DNA of 64,000 nt from Glandiceps talaboti (Eukaryota; Hemichordata; Enteropneusta; Spengelidae): NCBI RefSeq assembly GCF_964340395.1, contig NC_135550.1, positions 26,689,176 to 26,753,175 of the forward strand, read 5' to 3'. A program made the translations under genes and the position numbers. How positions within the stretch are numbered: position 1 is the first letter of the stretch; each line of letters begins with the position of its first letter. Shown here piece after piece: positions 58,910 through 64,000 of the stretch. The notes beneath the pieces were generated by a model, which was not told the DNA's origin, did no database searches, and worked only from the letters and a program-made list of their open reading frames with translations.

Positions 58910-59104
58910 CACAGACACTCGTTTCCCGAGTTATGTTTCAAATATTATAAAATATCAATATTGACATATTTAGCCGATAATATGCGACAGGGGTAAAATA
59001 ATACGTGTTACATGATCCTAGAAACCCGTGCTATTTTACCCCTTTCACATATTATCGGCCGAATATATATTATCGATACATATCTCGCGTCACATGTGTC
59101 TGTG
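58910..59104. mobile_element. Palindromic MITE with 5-bp target duplication
   Basis: The ends are CACAGACAC and GTGTCTGTG. The arms are inverted along nearly their full length (gccgataatatgcgac, aggggtaaaataata against tattttacccctttc, acatattatcggc), with a short loop near 59010. AGGAC flanks both ends (58905-58909 and 59105-59109). 195 bp, non-coding. Confidence 0.8.
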
Positions 59105-59594
59105 AGGACTGGGATAATTATAGAAGTCTTAAAGGCAAGCTTCTAACACTATAAGCTAAGTAAGTACAAGAGAGCCACCGGGTTTATGTAAAACACAATC
59201 CATTTCATATGTAGAGTTTCTTTCCTGCAAGTACTGTGTTAACTTTATTAAACGTATTCCATAGATCTTAGGGACCGGTCAGTTTCTCCAGCCTGGGGGG
59301 GGGGGGGGCGGTGGATTCTTAAATCGGGCCGACAAAAAGTCACTGACCCCCCTATCTGTAAAACCCCAAACAGGCTGACCCCCCCCTATCACTTAATTCT
59401 AAAACATGATGACCCCCCCCCCCCATATATGATATTTGCATGAGTGACAGGTATTTTTTGATCGTGACTCAGTGTGGACTGCTTGACTGTCTTGCATCTA
59501 CTTTATAAGATTCCGGGTTAGCACTATCATATTTATAATTATTGACTACACAGGGTAAATATATTCGAAAAGGAGTTTAATAGCATCTTGGCAG

Positions 59595-60130
59595 TGAAAG
59601 GTAGGAAAGCTTGAGAAGGGAAAATGTACATCTCTTATGGGGGTCCTAGGGGGTCTCCCCCTAGAAACCCAGGAGGTTTTTAACTCTGAAAAGTCAATTT
59701 TGAGACTATTCAGACATTTTCAGAAAATAATTTCCAAGCTTTACAAGACAACACCAACATGTAAAAACATTTTTGAAATATAGTTTGATAGGATCTTGAC
59801 AGTAAGAGGTAGGGGGAAGATCTTGAGACTAGGATGTGTACACCTCATGTGGGGGGGTCCTAGGGGGTCTCCCCCTAGAAGCCCTGGGGGTTTTTAACTC
59901 TGAAAAGTCCATTTTGAGACTATTCAGACCCTTTCAGACAATAATTTCCAAGCTTTACAAAACAACACCAACATGTTAAAAGCAACTACATAGGGTTGAA
60001 ATACTTTTGAAATATACTTTGATAGCATCTTGACAGTAAGAGGGGAAGAGCTTGAGACTGGGATATGTCCACCTCATGTAGGGGGTCTGAGGGGGTCTCC
60101 CTCTAGAAACCCTGGAGGATTTTTAATGGT
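59595..60130 (+). repeat. Tandem units of about 200-230 bp with palindromic core
   Basis: Three units start near 59600, 59812 and 60040. Each holds agcttgaga, 'ac.tc.tg.gggggtccta', then the palindrome CCTAGGGGGTCTCCCCCTAG, then 'gggtttttaactctgaaaag', and (in the first two) 'tccaagctttaca', 'aacaccaacatg'. They lie inside the G-rich element. A possible decayed fourth unit is at about 60.49-60.65 kb. Confidence 0.75.
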
Positions 60131-61019
60131 ATTAAACTTTTCTTAAATATTTTCACCCTATTCTAATTTGATATGATATTGTCTTTTCAAGATCTGAAAC
60201 GTTTGCCAAGATAGTCTAAAATTGCCTTAAACTCCAAATCTCCCCTACCAATGATACTACCATTATAGATGTGCTGACCTTTACTACATGTATATAATGA
60301 TGCCATTTAAACTTTTTAAGAACATATTTCAACCCTTAGTGTAAGTTATAAAGAATAGTTTCTGATACTTGCTGTCTTGTAAAGCATGGATTAAGTTATT
60401 GCTTGAAGGGGTCTGAATAGCCTAAATATTGGCCAAAAGTTTAATACCATTATGACAGTAAAAAGGTTGTTGGTGTATCTGATTGTTGGTTGAATGTATG
60501 AGTGACCTCTGGGGGTGAGGGAGTCCTTGGGGTTTTTCCCCTGGCAGATCTGGAGTTTTTTGCTTGAGATACTAAGGCAGTGTTTAGGTTATTCATAACC
60601 TTTGAGGTAATATTTCCAAGCTTCGAAAAGCTAACGTAAAACGTTTTTAAATGAGTTTCTCATATCACACGTAACATTAGTATATAGGGGCATTAATATT
60701 ACATGTATAATAAAGTCACCGGTATGTTAGAGAACTTTAGGTGGTCATACCTAGTGTATAATAGTAACTAGAATCTGATGACATGTGGTGATTTGTAGTG
60801 TCAATAGCATGACGAGTAGAACAATTTAGATTAACTTCATTTATAAACTATCTATGAAAATTACCATTACGAAACCTTCAAGTTCACTTTTGCCCCAAAC
60901 TGCAATATAAGCGAAGCATTGATTGTGAAACAGCCAAGCATTTACATGACATGTTCTGTAACTAGTGTGGTAGGTAGGTAATACCGGTACATGTATATGA
61001 ATATGTATAGTTAGTTAAA

Positions 61020-61021
<2 letters not shown>

Positions 61022-61083
<62 letters not shown>
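61022..61083. repeat. (CA)n microsatellite
   Basis: About 30 uninterrupted CA repeats inside the G-rich transposon. Confidence 0.95.
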
Positions 61084-61086
<3 letters not shown>

Positions 61087-61343
61087 TAAGTAATGTTAAA
61101 GAATTCATGTAAGAAACAGGAACAAGAACAAATATTGACATGTACCACATTTCAGACAAGGCTATATTCCATTGTAGAAAGGATTTTTTTCTTCCATCAC
61201 AATCTAAAACACAATGACCCCCCCCCCCATCCACAATTTTCAAAACAGCATGACCCCCCTACTGCCAATTTCAAAAACAGGGTGACCCCCCCCCCTACCA
61301 ATCCACCGCCCTCCCCCCCCGGCCGAAGAAACTGACCGGTCCC

Positions 61344-62224
61344 TTAGTATAACATTTTCTCAGGGTTAGTCTTGTACTCTCTTAAAATTGTCGCACGGTG
61401 GCGCTATTAATCCTGATTCCAACCTTTTGTGACCGCCTGAAGGGTAATCTTGCCAAGCATCACAGCAGACAATAAAATCATGTTGATTTCTCTGATGCCA
61501 CTGAAGAAATGTTTCTCATCAAATTAAACATATCAATTAGATTTAATATTTCAGATTTAAATTAGTAGTTGTTGTGGAATGTTACTCTGATATGAATATC
61601 CATAAGCTGACTCCATGGGACATTTGGATCATTTATTTCACAATTGTGGTGTGTGGCCAGGATTGTCAGGAAACTTTACTGAATATTAGTCAGTGTAGTG
61701 CCTTAAAGTGTACTTGTAAATCCCAAATACATAGTTTGTAAGGCTCCAATTTTGTCTAATTTTAATGTACGTCATTTATCACATGACCCAACATCAGGAT
61801 GACATCTCTTACACTAGTGCAAGTATCAGCAAAACAGAGGTTATATGGAGTGCAGTTCAGACTAGACGACATCCTTTTCAGTTCCTACTTGCACACATCA
61901 CTGATTTTTATCTTTCTCCTAGAGATCTAAAGGTAGATCTCCACCAAGTAATGAAGCAGATATGATGGCCTGCAGTTGTTTTAAACTACACACACACACA
62001 CACACACACAATTCTTCTCCCAAAATAGCATTGCTACTGTACTTTTGGAATTGGAAAATATATTGCTTATGGTTCCAATTAAATTAAACAGTGAAATCGG
62101 AACTGCAAATTAGAATCAGACATTTGATGATGTGTCTTCTGTTGACAAAGTGAATGTTAACGACAAAATGTATGTACGAGTGAAGGAAAAGAATGAGAAG
62201 ACAGAAATCTTATTTTTCTACATA
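61344..62224. other. Intergenic stretch, nothing recognised
   Basis: AT-rich DNA with a short (CA)n at about 61988-62009. A 66-codon frame at 61765-61965 has no recognisable motif or splice context. Confidence 0.5.
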
Positions 62225-63444
62225 TTTATTGATTAATTAACAGGATGATTACATTTATTGTGATATCAATTCAATATTTTCCAAGTAACTGCAGAATCTG
62301 TTTAGATTTGCAGATTTGCACAGACAAAAAAAAACAAACAAATGAAACAAAAAAACAAAAAAACAAAGCAATCATCCCTGGCTTTGAAGTATATCAACGG
62401 AAATTCCAAGGGTAAAATTATCCAACAAAATTGCAAATAACAATTATGAAGGCAACTAAGTTTAAGTCTTGTGTAAACAAGCATTTGCTAGTTTACAAAA
62501 TATTCATAATACACAACTTCATGAAAAAACACATGAATTTCATTGTGAAAAAGGTGGCTCAAATGTGTGGGGAATCTAAAAAACACCTACGATCAAGCCT
62601 AAGGGAGAGCTGAAGCAGAATGATACCAAAGTTATGAAATTGTGTGGGGACAGTAATGAACGAGATTCGAAGGATCTAATAATATACATAACAACACAAC
62701 TACACTGACTGAAGGCACAATCAAATGTTTATCAAAGCACATTTCATATATCACACATCAATGATTTATTAAAAACTGATATACCCAATTTTGCTTTCAG
62801 GTTGTTGACAAGAGTAATCACTTGAAAAAATACAAAGTACTTTTAACGCTATCACCTAAAACAGGCAAGCAAGGGGGCTGCAACAGCTACTGTACTGAAC
62901 TAACGGCAAACTAAACACTGACTATTTGGCAGGATATAATAAGCTGCCGAAAAATAACACAACATACAAATTTACATATCATCAAACATACAGCCCTTGT
63001 ATTGCAACATAAAATTTGTAAATTGTAAACACTATATAAACTTTGGAAGGCGAAACAATTCATCACACGGTAACACTATCTTACAGAAGATTTGAGTTGG
63101 CATTCTGCATGCATAAAGGTAGTAGATAGTACATCAACAAATCACGTCCGCGTCCATTGTTCAAATATCAAAGGACACACTGTCTGAATCCATTTATTAG
63201 CAAAAAACTTCTGACTGACAAAACATTAAATTCATGATATTGTAGAGCACAAGAGACATATCTATTTCATAGAAAATGACTTTTTTTTTTACAATAGCAA
63301 GAAATGGTATGTTGAAATATTCTGGTGGCTACACTAAACTTTCCTTGTTGAATGAGACTGTTAGACGTGAACACTACATGTTGACACTGTATTTCACGCT
63401 TTTTATAGACTTGGAGCTTTTACTTACACTCTTACTTAGTTTGA
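62225..63444 (-). other. Probable 3' UTR of a minus-strand gene
   Basis: A minus-strand AATAAA at 62225-62230 lies about 1.2 kb downstream of the stop codon of the candidate exon at 63445-63582. No coding frame is evident in between, only AT-rich sequence with an A/CAAA-rich tract at 62325-62370. Confidence 0.35.
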
Positions 63445-63582
63445 CTATATTTGTATTTTTTTCACCCTATTTTTAACCCGACCTATTCTCACATGCGTAC
63501 CTAAAGGCAGTTTCTCTATGCTATTGGTATTGCAGCATTTTATGCTGTTTTCTTCTTTAACAGCGGTACTTTGGCCTGGACC
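63445..63582 (-). CDS. Candidate last exon of a gene entering from the right
   Basis: An acceptor (ttatttgcag) is followed by an open frame: GPGQSTAVKEENSIKCCNTN, SIEKLPLGTHVRIG and a basic RVKNRVKKIQI end, with a stop at 63445. Composition is more protein-like than its neighbours, but no motif is recognised and the upstream exons are not visible. The remaining 63.58-64.0 kb shows nothing else. Confidence 0.35.
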   Translation of the reverse strand, partial: GPGQSTAVKEENSIKCCNTNSIEKLPLGTHVRIGRVKNRVKKIQI

Positions 63583-64000
63583 CTGCAAATAATATATATT
63601 CAAAAAGCCATGCATTAGTAACTGATCCACATTATATTTTATTATATACCAATCTACAGTGATACAATCAATCACATTAGTCAGAACAGATTTGTCACGA
63701 GACAAACACGAGATCAATCAGTCTTGAGAAACACAGTAATAAAATTTTAATGAAAATATTTCCATTTCATATGAGCAACAAATGAAAGCACATCTTAACA
63801 CACGCCCTACTTCTGAGGCAGATTAAGACAGTACTTTAAAACAAATGACAATATTCAATCAAAATATTCTACAAATCAGTCACATTTTGTATACTGCAAA
63901 TCACATCAAAGTACATTTCCCATTGATATTTGAGACTTTTATGTCCACATGGTTTGCCATATACCACATCTTTAAACTTTCATCAAGTACCAATTTGTCA

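Larger units (their letters stand above)
59271..61343. mobile_element. 2.07-kb DNA transposon with G-rich TIRs
   Basis: The left end GGGACCGGTCAGTTTCTCC, then GCC, poly-G and GGCGGTGGATT is matched inverted at the right end (AATCCACCGCCCTC, poly-C, GGCCGAAGAAACTGACCGGTCCC). TTA flanks both ends (59268-59270, 61344-61346), the TWA-type duplication known for PIF/Harbinger. Subterminal blocks of 'tgacccccc' repeat two to three times on each side. There is no transposase frame, so it is non-autonomous or unusual. The interior holds three tandem units (listed separately) and a long CA microsatellite. Confidence 0.75.

Noticed and set aside
60962-61243. Frame with a Cys-Val run
   Set aside because: Translation of the (CA)n tract inside the transposon.
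1-64000. CRISPR array, operon or prokaryotic content
   Set aside because: All genes are intron-bearing or metazoan in type; the regular repeats are minisatellites without spacer structure.

Overview
This window is animal nuclear DNA: AT-rich, with small exons, GT-AG introns, scattered SINEs and MITEs, and single-copy metazoan genes. The gene set, the tRNA-derived SINEs with TTA-rich tails and the poly-G-rich transposons suggest a marine invertebrate (deuterostome or lophotrochozoan). I cannot name the species from sequence alone. Exon borders were placed by eye from reading frame, splice-site consensus and phase.

Layout. 1-9.14 kb: no gene found; minisatellites, one MITE and a possible ribozyme relic. 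9.29-11.16 kb (-): a CCDC32-like gene. 12.04-12.94 kb (+): an apparently intronless leucine-rich-repeat gene, divergent from CCDC32. 14.96-28.15 kb (-): a 16-exon gene that reads through to a 449-residue protein resembling PPP1R36, with a tRNA-Val(UAC) gene in its first intron. 28.44 to about 35.3 kb (+): an unidentified coiled-coil/acidic-repeat/basic protein gene, head-to-head with the PPP1R36-like gene across 289 bp. 40.1-57.57 kb (-): a complete L-asparaginase/ankyrin gene (ASPG type). 57.6-62.2 kb: transposon-rich intergenic DNA, including a 2.07-kb element with G-rich terminal inverted repeats. 62.2-64 kb: probably the 3' end of another minus-strand gene.

Architecture. The genes alternate in head-to-head pairs (CCDC32/LRR, PPP1R36-like/unknown) and tail-to-tail pairs (LRR/PPP1R36-like, unknown/ASPG). 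In both tail-to-tail pairs, opposing AATAAA signals lie within about 50 bp. The genes do not form one pathway. ASPG hydrolyses asparagine, CCDC32 serves clathrin-adaptor assembly and PPP1R36 is a PP1 regulator; these roles come from the named families, not from this sequence.

The main surprises are a three-layer nested insertion (SINE split by a MITE that was itself hit by another SINE), a phase-neutral 66-nt candidate cassette exon in the catalytic part of ASPG, a possible alternative CCDC32 transcript with a 40-nt intron, the 2-kb G-rich element with internal hairpin tandem repeats, and hammerhead-ribozyme-like relics. I see no convincing new multi-gene system.
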